Part shown: in pieces, positions 1 through 9,450 of the stretch
Numbering within the stretch: position 1 is the first letter of the stretch
Layout: the number at the start of each line of letters is the position of its first letter
DNA from: Deltaproteobacteria bacterium
GTDB taxonomy: Bacteria > Desulfobacterota > Desulfobulbia > Desulfobulbales > Desulfocapsaceae
Length of the DNA: 48,230 nucleotides
NCBI GenBank assembly: GCA_002747805.1
Contig: PDQP01000052.1
Coordinates: forward strand, 1 to 48,230
Reading direction: 5' to 3'
Position numbers and translations under genes: made by a program
The notes under the pieces: generated by a model
What the model saw: the letters and a program-made list of their open reading frames with translations, nothing else
Databases searched by the model: none
What the model was told of the DNA's origin: nothing

Positions 1-695
1 CCAGAAAGGACGGCACCAAAACCCATCTTAGGGGAATAAGTGATCATGCTGCCAACTGGTATATCGAATGTGATGAGGATGGTAAATGTACACCGTTTAG
101 TGATAAAACTTATCTAAATGACGGTATTGATAATAATGGCGACGGCGTAACTGCTGTTGATGGGGATACGGATGAGAATATAGGCCATGTGGGCTGGTAC
201 TTTATTCTGCCCCGCATGAAGGATGCTTCCTCTGATGGCATCGACAATGATGGTGATGGTGCAACAGACGAAGCTGGCGAGGAAAAATTTGCCGGAGAAA
301 GAGTGGTTAAGGATGTGATTATCAGGGACGGCAAGCTGATTGGTTTAAGTTTTACTCCCAATGATTCGCCATGCAGCGGCGGCGGTTCATCGATCCTGCA
401 TGATATTTGTGCCTGTTCCGGTGCCAGACTGGATAAGGAGGTCTTTGATATTGACGGTGATGGCAAGATTGATGAGAATGATAATGTGGTTGAGGTAGAA
501 GTAGATGGCAAGAAAGTCCTGATACCTGTATCAGGTATTGAATATGACGGTATGGGCAATAAGCCTGCCATTGTTGAAGACCCGGACAGCGATCCCAAAA
601 AGGAGAAGAAGATTATCAGTACCTCCACTGGTGCCATTGAGACCATTTGGGAAGCATCCGGCAGGGCAGGACTTTATTACTGGATTGAGCATTAA
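1..695 (+). CDS. PilY1-like type IV pilus tip/biogenesis protein, C-terminal part (5' truncated by window)
   Basis: Frame is open from the window start. The motif 'GWYFILPR...GERVVKDVIIRDGKLIGLSFTPNDSPCSGGGSSILHDICACSG' resembles the PilY1 C-terminal beta-propeller signature (GWY..L...GERV...F.P..DPCS.GG.S.L). DxDGDG-type loops are present. Confidence 0.75.
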   Translation, partial: RKDGTKTHLRGISDHAANWYIECDEDGKCTPFSDKTYLNDGIDNNGDGVTAVDGDTDENIGHVGWYFILPRMKDASSDGIDNDGDGATDEAGEEKFAGERVVKDVIIRDGKLIGLSFTPNDSPCSGGGSSILHDICACSGARLDKEVFDIDGDGKIDENDNVVEVEVDGKKVLIPVSGIEYDGMGNKPAIVEDPDSDPKKEKKIISTSTGAIETIWEASGRAGLYYWIEH

Positions 696-715
696 TCTTT
701 TAGACAGGAGAATAG

Positions 716-1138
716 ATGATGAGCAAAGGATTTTACTGGATAACCTTTTTGGCAGTGTTGTTGGTCCTGACAGTAAGCGGCTCTGCCCTGGCCCAAAAAG
801 GCCGGGCCAAGGCAAAGGAGATGCCGATAGAACGGGCGGAACCATATGCCAGCCAGGGGATTGTTGACAGCATTGGCGAGGATGGCATGGTTATAAATGA
901 CCATTTTTTCAGGACTGACGGTCATACCAGATATTTTCCCAAGAAGGTCGGCAGGGGATATCTTAAGCAGGGAGATAAAGTTGGCTTTAATGCCCCGGGC
1001 GGCAAGATAACTGACCTTTATTTTTTAGGCCGGGATGGGAAAAAGTCCGCTAAAGACAAGGCTGGCAGAACGGCTGGCAAGGCTTCCCGCCCGAAGAGGC
1101 AGGAGATAAAAAAGGTTGACGGCGTATGGACAAATTAG
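716..1138 (+). CDS. Small secreted basic protein of unknown function, signal peptide, directly downstream of the PilY1-like gene
   Basis: ORF with a clear signal peptide (FYWITFLAVLLVLTVSGSALAQ), an RBS-like 'aggagaatag' upstream, and 20 nt separation from the PilY1-like stop. Confidence 0.75.
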   Translation: MMSKGFYWITFLAVLLVLTVSGSALAQKGRAKAKEMPIERAEPYASQGIVDSIGEDGMVINDHFFRTDGHTRYFPKKVGRGYLKQGDKVGFNAPGGKITDLYFLGRDGKKSAKDKAGRTAGKASRPKRQEIKKVDGVWTN

Positions 1139-1163
1139 TTCTGGTTTTGTAACCTGTTAGATT

Positions 1164-1197
1164 AAAGGCACTTTCAGCTTTGAAAGTGCCTTTTTTT
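1164..1197 (+). terminator. Rho-independent terminator
   Basis: GGCACTTTCA-GCTT-TGAAAGTGCC perfect 10-bp stem followed by T7. Confidence 0.9.
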
Positions 1198-1218
1198 ATT
1201 TATGGCGGAGGCAGAACT

Positions 1219-2691
1219 ATCAAGACCCTAAAGTTTAGAATATATTTTATTTTTTTCATCCTGCTGACGGGCAGTATGGTCTTGTCCTGCTTTGCGGTTT
1301 TTTCCATTCAAAGGGGCTATGAAAACCGTGAACGGGTCAGGATGATTGCAGGTCTGATTGATGAGGCGGCGGCAGATTATCTGCCCCGGATAGAAGTTGG
1401 CAGGCAGGAGATGGCGGAAATAATCAAAAAGCGTCTGGGTGAAAATTACCTTGGCCTTATTTTATTTCGGGGCCGGGAAACCGTTTTTTCGGATTTACCG
1501 GGCGGCCATGATTGGCGGTCAAGATTGGCGGCATCAGAGGGCAGAAAAATTATGCCCGTCCAGATTAAAACAGGGCAGGTGGTCAGCCCGTTTTTGGCTA
1601 GAGAGTTTGTTTATCTAACCGGCGGCGGCAATTTTACTGGTGCGGTCAGGGCGGCGGTATTTTTTAGGGGGAAATCGTCCCTGCCCGGGCCGTGCGAGCT
1701 GGTTCCGGCCCTTTTTTATATTGGCTTCAACGCCTTAATCTTTGCCACCTTGGGCTTTTTCCGCCTGGTCAAGCTGATGATCAGGCCGCTGGACAGGCTG
1801 GTGATGATTTCCAATGATTATCTTGGTAAAAACGAGCTTGATCTGCCCCTGATTAACCAGAGCGGCGAACTGGCACAATTATCCTTTGCCATTAACACCA
1901 TGCTGGGCAAAATTACGGATGATAAGGCGGTGCTGCAAGCAAATATCAGCCGTCTTGAAGAGGTCAATCAGCAGCTTACCGAAAGCAGAAATCAGGTGGT
2001 CAGGGCAGAAAAAATGGCGGCCATCGGCAGACTTTCTGCCGGAATGGCCCATGAAATCGGCAACCCTTTGGGCATAGTGGGCGGCTATCTGGAACTATTG
2101 CAGGATGACCTTGCTGATGCTAAACGGGAGGAATACTGCCGCCGAGCTTTGGATGAACTGGGCAGAATTGATGCCATGATTAGGCAGCTGCTTGATTTTT
2201 CACGGCAAAATAACGGGGGGCAAGAAAGTGATGAAATAATCTCGGTCGGCAAGGTCTGCGAAAAGGTGGTGGATGCGGTAAAAAAAATGGATAAAAGGGT
2301 TGATTATAATCTGAATTTAACTAGTCAGTCTGATCTGGTTAAGATCAACGCCGATAAACTTTATCAGGTACTGTTAAATGCCATCCTGAATTCGGCGGAT
2401 GCGGCCGGGGAAAAACCGAATGGCGAAAGGGGAGCGGTGATGATTAAAACCGCTGTTGATGCAGGCCGGATCAAGATTAAAATCATGGACAATGGCTCCG
2501 GCCTTGCGGGGGAACATCTGCCCAATGTCTTTGACCCCTTTTTCACTACCAAGGAGGTGGGCAAGGGTACCGGCCTTGGCCTGTTTGTCTCCTACGCCAT
2601 CATCGATGAGGCGGCCGGAGAAATATTTTTTGATGAAGAATATAGAAATGGTGCCTGCCTGAATATTATCCTGCCGCTGGTGGATGGGTGA
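1219..2691 (+). CDS. Sensor histidine kinase (N-terminal TM segment, HAMP-like linker, HisKA, HATPase_c)
   Basis: H-box 'MAAIGRLSAGMAHEIGNPLGIVGGYLELL', N box 'LLNAILNSADAA', G boxes 'DNGSGL' and 'GTGLGLFVSY'. The ORF track starts at TTG 1180 inside the terminator stem. The best Shine-Dalgarno (GGAGG 1207-1211) precedes an in-frame ATC at 1219. Confidence 0.85.
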   Translation: MKTLKFRIYFIFFILLTGSMVLSCFAVFSIQRGYENRERVRMIAGLIDEAAADYLPRIEVGRQEMAEIIKKRLGENYLGLILFRGRETVFSDLPGGHDWRSRLAASEGRKIMPVQIKTGQVVSPFLAREFVYLTGGGNFTGAVRAAVFFRGKSSLPGPCELVPALFYIGFNALIFATLGFFRLVKLMIRPLDRLVMISNDYLGKNELDLPLINQSGELAQLSFAINTMLGKITDDKAVLQANISRLEEVNQQLTESRNQVVRAEKMAAIGRLSAGMAHEIGNPLGIVGGYLELLQDDLADAKREEYCRRALDELGRIDAMIRQLLDFSRQNNGGQESDEIISVGKVCEKVVDAVKKMDKRVDYNLNLTSQSDLVKINADKLYQVLLNAILNSADAAGEKPNGERGAVMIKTAVDAGRIKIKIMDNGSGLAGEHLPNVFDPFFTTKEVGKGTGLGLFVSYAIIDEAAGEIFFDEEYRNGACLNIILPLVDG

Positions 2692-2700
2692 GGGATAATG

Positions 2701-2931
2701 CTAGATGTCGACAATAAGTGCAACCTTTTTCCCAGTGAAGACTTCCAGCGGTGTCAAGCCGTTTAAAACTTTTCTAGGTGTGATGTTTAATAAAAAAATA
2801 TTGTCATCTATTTCCTTCTTGGATATTTTTGACATATCAGCCCCCTTCGGCCAAATCTTGCGTAGCCTGCTGTTGGTATTTTCAGCTAGATTGCATTTAA
2901 TATTGCAGGATTTCTGGATATATTTTAACAT
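2701..2931 (-). pseudogene. IS30-family transposase remnant (C-terminal fragment only)
   Basis: 'AENTNSRLRKIWPKGADMSKISKKEIDDNIFLLNITPRKVLNGLTPLEVFTGKKVAL' resembles the IS30 transposase C-terminus (ENTNGLIRQYFPKGTD..., NNRPRK.LGYKTP.EVF). The catalytic DDE region upstream is absent. Confidence 0.8.
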
Positions 2932-3400
2932 AAACTTGCAAATTTGACCATAAAAAAATGAGATTTATCTTTTGTTTTCAAAGTGTTAAAGTTCCTCAGG
3001 GTTGACTATTTATTTTTGTTATCAGAAATATCTAGAGATTCCCTGACAGGCTTCAAAAGCTGAATATATTCTGCAGTGGTGCTGGAGCATCCTCAAGTGT
3101 AAAGTTACCGATTTGGTTTGGCGTTTTCAAGTAGATGTAAGATTAAACTGGAGGCTTTACATTTTAATGATGGCCGCTTGAATTCTTTGGTATTTTTCCC
3201 CATCATTTCTTGGTGTTATAGATTTCCTTTTCGTTTGCTATTGTTGTTTTTCCTGAAGAATTGCTTGAATCTATCTCGATAAAGGTGTTTACTGCACTCT
3301 TACTGCCTTGAAATTTGGGATATTTTCGGAGGCTTTTAATGAGAATATCTTTCTGAAAAATAGGGTAAATTTCAATTTATAACAAGGATATACCAGAAAA

Positions 3401-6043
3401 ATGAAAGGGAATGAGATACGCACAAAATTCATAGAATATTTTAAGAAAAACGGTCATAGCGTGGTGGAAAGCTCCTCATTGGTGCCGCAGGATGACCCGA
3501 CACTGCTGTTTACCAATGCCGGTATGGTGCAGTTCAAGAAGGTTTTTATGGGCGGCGATCAAAGGGATTATGTTCGGGCGGTCAGCTCGCAGAAATGCGT
3601 CCGGGCTGGAGGTAAGCATAACGATCTGGAAAATGTCGGCTACACGGCAAGGCATCACACCTTTTTTGAGATGCTGGGTAATTTTTCCTTTGGCGATTAT
3701 TTCAAGGAAGATGCCATTCGTTATGCTTGGGAATTTTTGACCAAAGAGCTGGGTCTGCCGCCGGAAAAACTTTGGGTTTCGGTGTATGAAGAAGATGACG
3801 AAGCCTATGAGTTATGGGAAAAAATAGAAGATTTACCCAAGGGCAGAATTGTCCGCCTTGGTGAAAAGGATAATTTTTGGGCCATGGGCGACACCGGCCC
3901 CTGTGGCCCCTGCTCTGAAATTCATATCGACCAGGGCGAGGGTTCCAGCCCGTGTGATAACCCAAATTGTGCGGTGGGTTGCGACTGCGACCGCTATCTG
4001 GAGCTATGGAATCTGGTTTTCATGCAGTTTGAACGCTCGACAGACGGCACTATGACTCGGCTACCTAAACCAAGCATCGATACCGGCATGGGGCTGGAGC
4101 GGATGGCGGCGGTTTTGCAGGGTAAATTCAATAATTTTGATTCCGATCTTTTTACCCCGATTATTGCCGTGCTGGAAGAGATGTCTGGCCGGAGCTACAA
4201 TGCCGAAAAACGTGATGATATTGCCATGCGGGTTATTGCCGACCATGCCCGGGCCACTGCCTTTCTGGTGGCGGATGGCGTGCTGCCGTCCAATGAGGGG
4301 CGTGGCTATGTCCTGCGGCGGATTATGCGGCGTGCAGTTCGTTACGGCAAGAATTTAGGTCTTGACCAGCCCTTTATGAGCAGGGTGATCAGGGCGGTAA
4401 TTGATGAAATGGGTGGAGCCTATAAGCAGCTTCCCGATGCGGCAGAACTCCTTGAAAAAGTTGTGGAAAATGAAGAAGAACGCTTCCGTGAAACCCTGGA
4501 ACACGGTCTTGCCCTGCTGGATGAGGAAATAGCAAGGCTGGGGGTTGGGCAGGCCATCTCCGGCCAATTTATTTTCAAATTGTACGATACCTACGGCTTT
4601 CCCTTTGATATTGTGAGAGATATTGCCCTTGAAAAGGGACTTGACTTTGACGAGGCAGGTTTTCAGGCAGCCATGGAAAATCAGCGCAGCACCTCAAGGG
4701 CAAGCCGGAAAGGGGAGGGGGTTAAGCTGTTGGCTGATGGCGTGCAGCAAATCATCGAAAATAATGATAAAAATGACTTTGTTGGCTACGATAAGCTGGC
4801 GGTGGAAACCGTGGTGGTCGCCCTGCTTGACGTGGAAGGTCATTTGGCCGAGGTTTTAGCGGCCGGAGACAAGGGCAAATTGTTTGTGCCGGTAACGCCC
4901 TTTTATGCCGAATCCGGCGGTCAGGGCGGCGATAAAGGTTATGTGGTTTGGGATGGCGGCAGTGGTCTTATCACCGATACCCGGCCGCTGGGCGATGGCT
5001 ATACCTTCCATGATATTATGGTGGAGGCAGGTGAGTTAAAACCTGGCACTGTGGTAGAAATGGAGGTGGCATCCGGCGGGCGGCTCGGCAGTGCCGCCAA
5101 TCACACCGCAACCCATCTGCTGCAGGCCGCTCTGGTCAAGGTGTTGGGTGAGCATGTCAAGCAGGCTGGCTCGCTGGTTGAGCCTAGGCGGCTCCGCTTT
5201 GATTTCACCCATTTTTCACCAGTCTCCCAGGAGGAAATTACCGAGGTGGAGCGTTTGGTAAATGAGCAAATACGAGCCAACACTGTATTGACGGTTCGCT
5301 ATCTCGATAAGGAGGAGGCCATCGAGCAGGGAGCCACTGCCCTTTTTGGCGAAAAATATGATGACCGAGTACGGGTGGTGCAGGCCGGTGATTTCAGCAT
5401 GGAGCTTTGCGGCGGCACCCATGTGAGAGCCACAGGTGATATTGGTGTCTTCAAGGTGCTGTCTGAGGGTGGCGTTGCTTCAGGTGTGCGGCGGATAGAG
5501 GCCCTTGCCGGCCAGGCCGCCTTTGAGATTTTGCAAGAACAATCAGCCAGACAAACCGCTTTGGAAACCATACTGAATGTGAAGGGTGATGAACTGCAAA
5601 CCAAGGTGGAGGGGCTGCTTCGGCATCAAAAAGAACTGGAAAAACAAATCGCCGAGCTTTCCGCCCAGCTTGCCGGAGCAGAGCTTGACAGTCTGCTGAA
5701 AAATTATCAGGAAGCGGCCGGAATAAAGGTGGTGGCCGCAGAAATTCCTCTGGACAGCCCCAAAACCCTACGGGAAGTAGGGGATAAGGTTAGGGATAAC
5801 CTGGATTCCGGCGTGGCGGTGCTGGGCGGTGTAATCAAGGGCAAGGTGGCACTGCTTGCCCTGGTTAGCAAGGATTTGACCGGAAAAATCAAGGCTGGTG
5901 ATGTGGTCAGCCAGGTGGCGGCGGTGGTTGGCGGCAAGGGCGGCGGCCGCCCGGACATGGCTCAGGCCGGCGGCACCATGACCGACAAACTGCCAGAGGC
6001 CATCGGCAAGGTTAAGGAAATTGTGGCGGCTCTGGCCGGTTGA
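3401..6043 (+). CDS. alaS: Alanyl-tRNA synthetase
   Basis: 880 aa; typical N-terminus 'FIEYFKKNGHSVVESSSLVPQDDPTLLFTNAGMVQFK', editing-domain 'NHTATHLLQAAL', 'ELCGGTHV', C-terminal DHHA1 domain 'GGKGGGRPDMAQAGG'. Confidence 0.98.
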   Translation: MKGNEIRTKFIEYFKKNGHSVVESSSLVPQDDPTLLFTNAGMVQFKKVFMGGDQRDYVRAVSSQKCVRAGGKHNDLENVGYTARHHTFFEMLGNFSFGDYFKEDAIRYAWEFLTKELGLPPEKLWVSVYEEDDEAYELWEKIEDLPKGRIVRLGEKDNFWAMGDTGPCGPCSEIHIDQGEGSSPCDNPNCAVGCDCDRYLELWNLVFMQFERSTDGTMTRLPKPSIDTGMGLERMAAVLQGKFNNFDSDLFTPIIAVLEEMSGRSYNAEKRDDIAMRVIADHARATAFLVADGVLPSNEGRGYVLRRIMRRAVRYGKNLGLDQPFMSRVIRAVIDEMGGAYKQLPDAAELLEKVVENEEERFRETLEHGLALLDEEIARLGVGQAISGQFIFKLYDTYGFPFDIVRDIALEKGLDFDEAGFQAAMENQRSTSRASRKGEGVKLLADGVQQIIENNDKNDFVGYDKLAVETVVVALLDVEGHLAEVLAAGDKGKLFVPVTPFYAESGGQGGDKGYVVWDGGSGLITDTRPLGDGYTFHDIMVEAGELKPGTVVEMEVASGGRLGSAANHTATHLLQAALVKVLGEHVKQAGSLVEPRRLRFDFTHFSPVSQEEITEVERLVNEQIRANTVLTVRYLDKEEAIEQGATALFGEKYDDRVRVVQAGDFSMELCGGTHVRATGDIGVFKVLSEGGVASGVRRIEALAGQAAFEILQEQSARQTALETILNVKGDELQTKVEGLLRHQKELEKQIAELSAQLAGAELDSLLKNYQEAAGIKVVAAEIPLDSPKTLREVGDKVRDNLDSGVAVLGGVIKGKVALLALVSKDLTGKIKAGDVVSQVAAVVGGKGGGRPDMAQAGGTMTDKLPEAIGKVKEIVAALAG

Positions 6044-6236
6044 TGGCTGCCGGATAAAAGGTCTTGATTGTTCCGGCTAGCTTAGGCATAATTAAAATTT
6101 CTGGGTCAAATAATTCTTTTTGATATGCTTTGTCCTATGCTTTTGCCATAAATCGGTTGACATCAAAATTGTTTTACAGTAATTCTCCCTTGCCGTTTGA
6201 GAGTTTAGTTTTGGCAGTGTGTTACTATCTGTGGTC

Positions 6237-6267
6237 AACATTCACAGCGGGTGAATGTTATTTTTTT
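6237..6267 (+). terminator. Terminator-like hairpin immediately upstream of the atp operon
   Basis: AACATTCAC-AGCGG-GTGAATGTT perfect 9-bp stem, then A and T7, ending about 30 nt before the atpF' ATG. Confidence 0.7.
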
Positions 6268-6297
6268 GTTTATCCAAACTAATCGGGGGCATGCCAT

Positions 6298-6723
6298 ATG
6301 GTTACGATGGACATTACCTTGGTGATTCAGATCATCAACATTATCGTCCTGATGTTTTTCCTGAACAAGGTTTTATATAAACCTGTGCGGGGGATTCTTA
6401 AGAAAAGGGCGGACAAACTTGCCGGAATGCAGGATGAAATCTCAAAATTTGAGAAAAACACCTTGCTCCGTCAGGAAGAGGTAGATGCAAGGATGGCAAA
6501 GGCATCGGGCAAGGCCAAGGCTGCACTGGATGCTGCCAGGGCCGATGCACAGGCGGCGGGTGCGGCAAAAATTGCTGAAATCAAGGCGGCATCCGATGCG
6601 GAAAAGGAAAAGCAGATGGCGGATGTTAAACAGCAAATAGAAGGTGCCGCCCAGGAGCTTCAGGGCAAACTCGGTAGCTTTGCTGAACAGATGGCCGGTA
6701 AAATTCTGGGGAGGGCCTTGTAA
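6298..6723 (+). CDS. atpF': F-type ATP synthase subunit b'
   Basis: Single N-terminal TM helix plus long charged coiled coil; first gene of the atp cluster, followed by a second b-type subunit. Confidence 0.85.
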   Translation: MVTMDITLVIQIINIIVLMFFLNKVLYKPVRGILKKRADKLAGMQDEISKFEKNTLLRQEEVDARMAKASGKAKAALDAARADAQAAGAAKIAEIKAASDAEKEKQMADVKQQIEGAAQELQGKLGSFAEQMAGKILGRAL

Positions 6724-6724
6724 A

Positions 6725-7366
6725 ATGATCGGGATTAAAAATTCAGTCAGGGTATTACTGCTCCTGTTTTTATGTTTGACGGTGCCGTCCGGTCTGGTTT
6801 GGGCAACAGGCGATGCTGGACATGCCGGTCAAACATCGGCGGTGCATGACAGTGTGCCGGATGATGCTGCCCACCATGATAACGGCAAAAAAATCGTGGA
6901 TCTTTTCTGGCGGGTGTTGAACTTTGCCGTGCTGGTGTTGATTCTGGTCAAGTTTGGAGCCAAGCCGATTGCAGAAGGCTTATCCGGCAGGCAAAAGGCC
7001 ATTGCCGAGGAAGTTAAGGGGCTCGAGGCAAAAAGGGATGCGGCTGAGGCGGCCTATAAGGAGTTTAGTGCCAAGCTGGCCGGCATGGAAAAAGACATTG
7101 ACATCATGGTGGAAAAGGCCGTTGCCCAGGCCGAAATCGAGAAAACCAAGATATTTGAAAAGGCGGAGCAGGCGGCAGACGACATTAAACGTCAGGCAGA
7201 GATGGCTGTTCAAAATGAAGTAACTGAGGCCAGACGCAATCTCAAAAACGAGATGGCAGAAGGGGCGGCCATGATGGCGGAAGAGTTGATAATCAAGAAT
7301 CTGACCGAGGAAGATCAGGTCAGAATCATTGAAGATTACCTGAGCAAAGTAGGAGCCGTACAATGA
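6725..7366 (+). CDS. atpF: F-type ATP synthase subunit b with N-terminal signal-like sequence
   Basis: ATG at 6725; 'VLLLLFLCLTVPSGLVWA' signal-like segment, His/Asp-rich linker, then 'DLFWRVLNFAVLVLILVKFGAKPI' b-subunit TM and coiled coil. Confidence 0.88.
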   Translation: MIGIKNSVRVLLLLFLCLTVPSGLVWATGDAGHAGQTSAVHDSVPDDAAHHDNGKKIVDLFWRVLNFAVLVLILVKFGAKPIAEGLSGRQKAIAEEVKGLEAKRDAAEAAYKEFSAKLAGMEKDIDIMVEKAVAQAEIEKTKIFEKAEQAADDIKRQAEMAVQNEVTEARRNLKNEMAEGAAMMAEELIIKNLTEEDQVRIIEDYLSKVGAVQ

Positions 7367-7908
7367 AACAGACTATCCTCGCAAGACGGTATGCCAAGGC
7401 TCTTTTTGCTGTAGGCAAGGAGCAGGGCAAACTGGAAATTTTTACCGAAACCCTTGAGGGCATAGCTGGCCTTTACAGCTCAAGCCCGCAGGTGGCCGAT
7501 GCCCTTACTAACCCTCTTTATCCCCTGGATGTGAAGGTCAAGGTCATGGCGGATATGGCCGAAAATATGGGGGTTGATCCGGTAATCGGCAAGTTTTTGA
7601 ACCTGCTGGTGGAGAAGAAAAGAGCAGAGATTCTTCCTGAAATAGCGGAAGAATTTCAGATAATGGTGGATGAAGAGAAAAATATCAGCCACGGATCGGT
7701 GGTATCTGCGGTTGAGTTGAGTGATGAATTGCAGGCCAAGGTCAAGGCCACGCTGGAAAAGTTGACTGGTAAAACTGTAGAGCTAAGTACCAGGGTCGAT
7801 CCGTCAATCATCGGCGGTATTATCGCCAAGGTCGGTGATCTGGAGCTGGACGGCTCAATCAGAACCCAGCTTGCAGGTTTGAAAGATTCCATTAAAGGGA
7901 GAGAATAG
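7363..7908 (+). CDS. atpH: F-type ATP synthase subunit delta
   Basis: 'ILARRYAKALFAVGKEQGKL...IVDPSIIGGIIAKVGDLELDGSIRTQLAGLK'-type delta signature; overlaps the atpF stop by 4 nt. Confidence 0.95.
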   Translation: MKQTILARRYAKALFAVGKEQGKLEIFTETLEGIAGLYSSSPQVADALTNPLYPLDVKVKVMADMAENMGVDPVIGKFLNLLVEKKRAEILPEIAEEFQIMVDEEKNISHGSVVSAVELSDELQAKVKATLEKLTGKTVELSTRVDPSIIGGIIAKVGDLELDGSIRTQLAGLKDSIKGRE

Positions 7909-9432
7909 ATGCAGATCAAAGCCGAAGAAATAAGTCAAATTATCAAAGATCAGATTGGTGAGTATGAGACCAGTGTTGACCTGAACGAGACCGGAACTGT
8001 AATCTCGGTTGGAGACGGTATTGCCCGGGTCTATGGCGTGCAGAATTGTATGGCTATGGAACTTCTGGAATTTCCGGGGGGCATTATGGGACTGGCCCTT
8101 AACCTGGAGCAGGACAACGTGGGTTGTGCCATCCTTGGTGATGTTGAGAAGGTTAAGGAAGGCGATGTGGTCAAGCGTACTGGCAAGATTGCCGAGGTGC
8201 CGGTTGGTGAGGAGATGGCCGGACGGGTAGTTGATGGTATCGGCCAGCCCATTGACGGCCAAGGCCCGATCAATGCCAAAAATACGGCCAAGATTGAGGT
8301 TCTTGCCCCGGGTGTTATCGCCCGTAAAGGTGTTCATGAACCTTGCTATACCGGAGCAAAGGCGGTTGATGCCATGACCCCGGTTGGCCGCGGTCAGCGT
8401 GAGCTGGTTATCGGCGACCGTCAGATTGGTAAGACGGCTCTTTGTGTTGATGCTATTATCGCCCAGAAAAATACAGATGTTCATTGTATTTACGTTGCTG
8501 TTGGTCAGAAAAAATCTACCGTGGCCCTGGTGGTTGAGGCACTTCGTAAGCATGGTGCCATGGAATATACCACCGTGGTTGCCGCTTGTGCATCTGATCC
8601 GGCGCCAATGCAGTATATCGCACCTTTTGCCGGATGCTCCATGGGTGAGTATTATCGGGATAACGGCAAACATGCCCTGATTATTTATGATGATCTTTCC
8701 AAGCAGGCGGTTGCCTATCGTGAGCTTTCCCTGCTTCTCCGCCGTCCGCCTGGACGTGAGGCTTATCCTGGTGATATTTTCTTTAACCACTCCCGTCTGC
8801 TGGAGCGGGCGGCCAAGGTTAGCGATGAGCTTGGTGCCGGTTCCCTTACTGCTTTGCCGATTATTGAAACCCAGGCTGGTGATGTTTCCGCCTTTATTCC
8901 CACTAATGTTATTTCAATTACCGATGGGCAGGTTTACCTTGAGCCTAACCTGTTCTTCTCCGGCGTGCGTCCGGCGGTAAACGTTGGTCTTTCTGTTTCC
9001 AGGGTCGGCGGTGCCGCCCAGTGTAAGGCCATGAAACAGGTGGCAGGTACCCTGCGGCTTGACCTTGCCCAGTATCGTGAACTGGCCGCCTTTGCCGCCT
9101 TTGGTTCCGACTTGGATGCGGCCACCCAGGCCCAGCTTACCCGCGGTGAGAGGCTGGTTGAAATTCTTAAGCAACCTCAATATCAGCCGCTGCCGATGGA
9201 GAAGCAGGTTACCATTATTTATGCCGGAACCAACGGCTATCTTGATGATCTGCCGGTTGATACCCTGGCCGATTACGAGCAGGAGCTATATGCCTATATT
9301 GAGTCCAACGATTCATCAATCTTCTCGGATCTTGTTGAAAAACAGGCCTTTGATGACGATATTAGGGGCAAACTGGATAAGGCTCTTGACAGCTTTAGTG
9401 AGAATTTCAAGGCGACTAAAGGGCTTAAATAA
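7909..9432 (+). CDS. atpA: F-type ATP synthase subunit alpha
   Basis: 507 aa; Walker A 'GDRQIGKTA', '[10 protein letters not shown]', '[23 protein letters not shown]'. Confidence 0.99.
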   Translation: MQIKAEEISQIIKDQIGEYETSVDLNETGTVISVGDGIARVYGVQNCMAMELLEFPGGIMGLALNLEQDNVGCAILGDVEKVKEGDVVKRTGKIAEVPVGEEMAGRVVDGIGQPIDGQGPINAKNTAKIEVLAPGVIARKGVHEPCYTGAKAVDAMTPVGRGQRELVIGDRQIGKTALCVDAIIAQKNTDVHCIYVAVGQKKSTVALVVEALRKHGAMEYTTVVAACASDPAPMQYIAPFAGCSMGEYYRDNGKHALIIYDDLSKQAVAYRELSLLLRRPPGREAYPGDIFFNHSRLLERAAKVSDELGAGSLTALPIIETQAGDVSAFIPTNVISITDGQVYLEPNLFFSGVRPAVNVGLSVSRVGGAAQCKAMKQVAGTLRLDLAQYRELAAFAAFGSDLDAATQAQLTRGERLVEILKQPQYQPLPMEKQVTIIYAGTNGYLDDLPVDTLADYEQELYAYIESNDSSIFSDLVEKQAFDDDIRGKLDKALDSFSENFKATKGLK

Positions 9433-9450
9433 TATAGGGAAGGTCAAATT

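Noticed and set aside
2705-2947. 80-aa plus-strand ORF after the histidine kinase
   Set aside because: It is the antisense frame of the IS30 transposase fragment, which reads convincingly on the minus strand.
3190-3375. Minus-strand open frame without a start ('IEIYPIFQKDILIKSLRKYPKFQGSKSAVNTFIEIDSSNSSGKTTIANEKEIYNTKK*')
   Set aside because: It may be gene debris, but there is no start codon, no recognisable family, and AT-rich DNA gives such frames by chance.
6157-6185. TTGACA at 6157 as the atp promoter -35
   Set aside because: The hexamer is perfect, but the 17-nt-spaced -10 (TAATTC) is poor; not called without TSS data.
7855-8790. 311-aa minus-strand ORF inside atpA
   Set aside because: Antisense to a near-certain atpA; no family resemblance. 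Long antisense frames are common under this codon usage.
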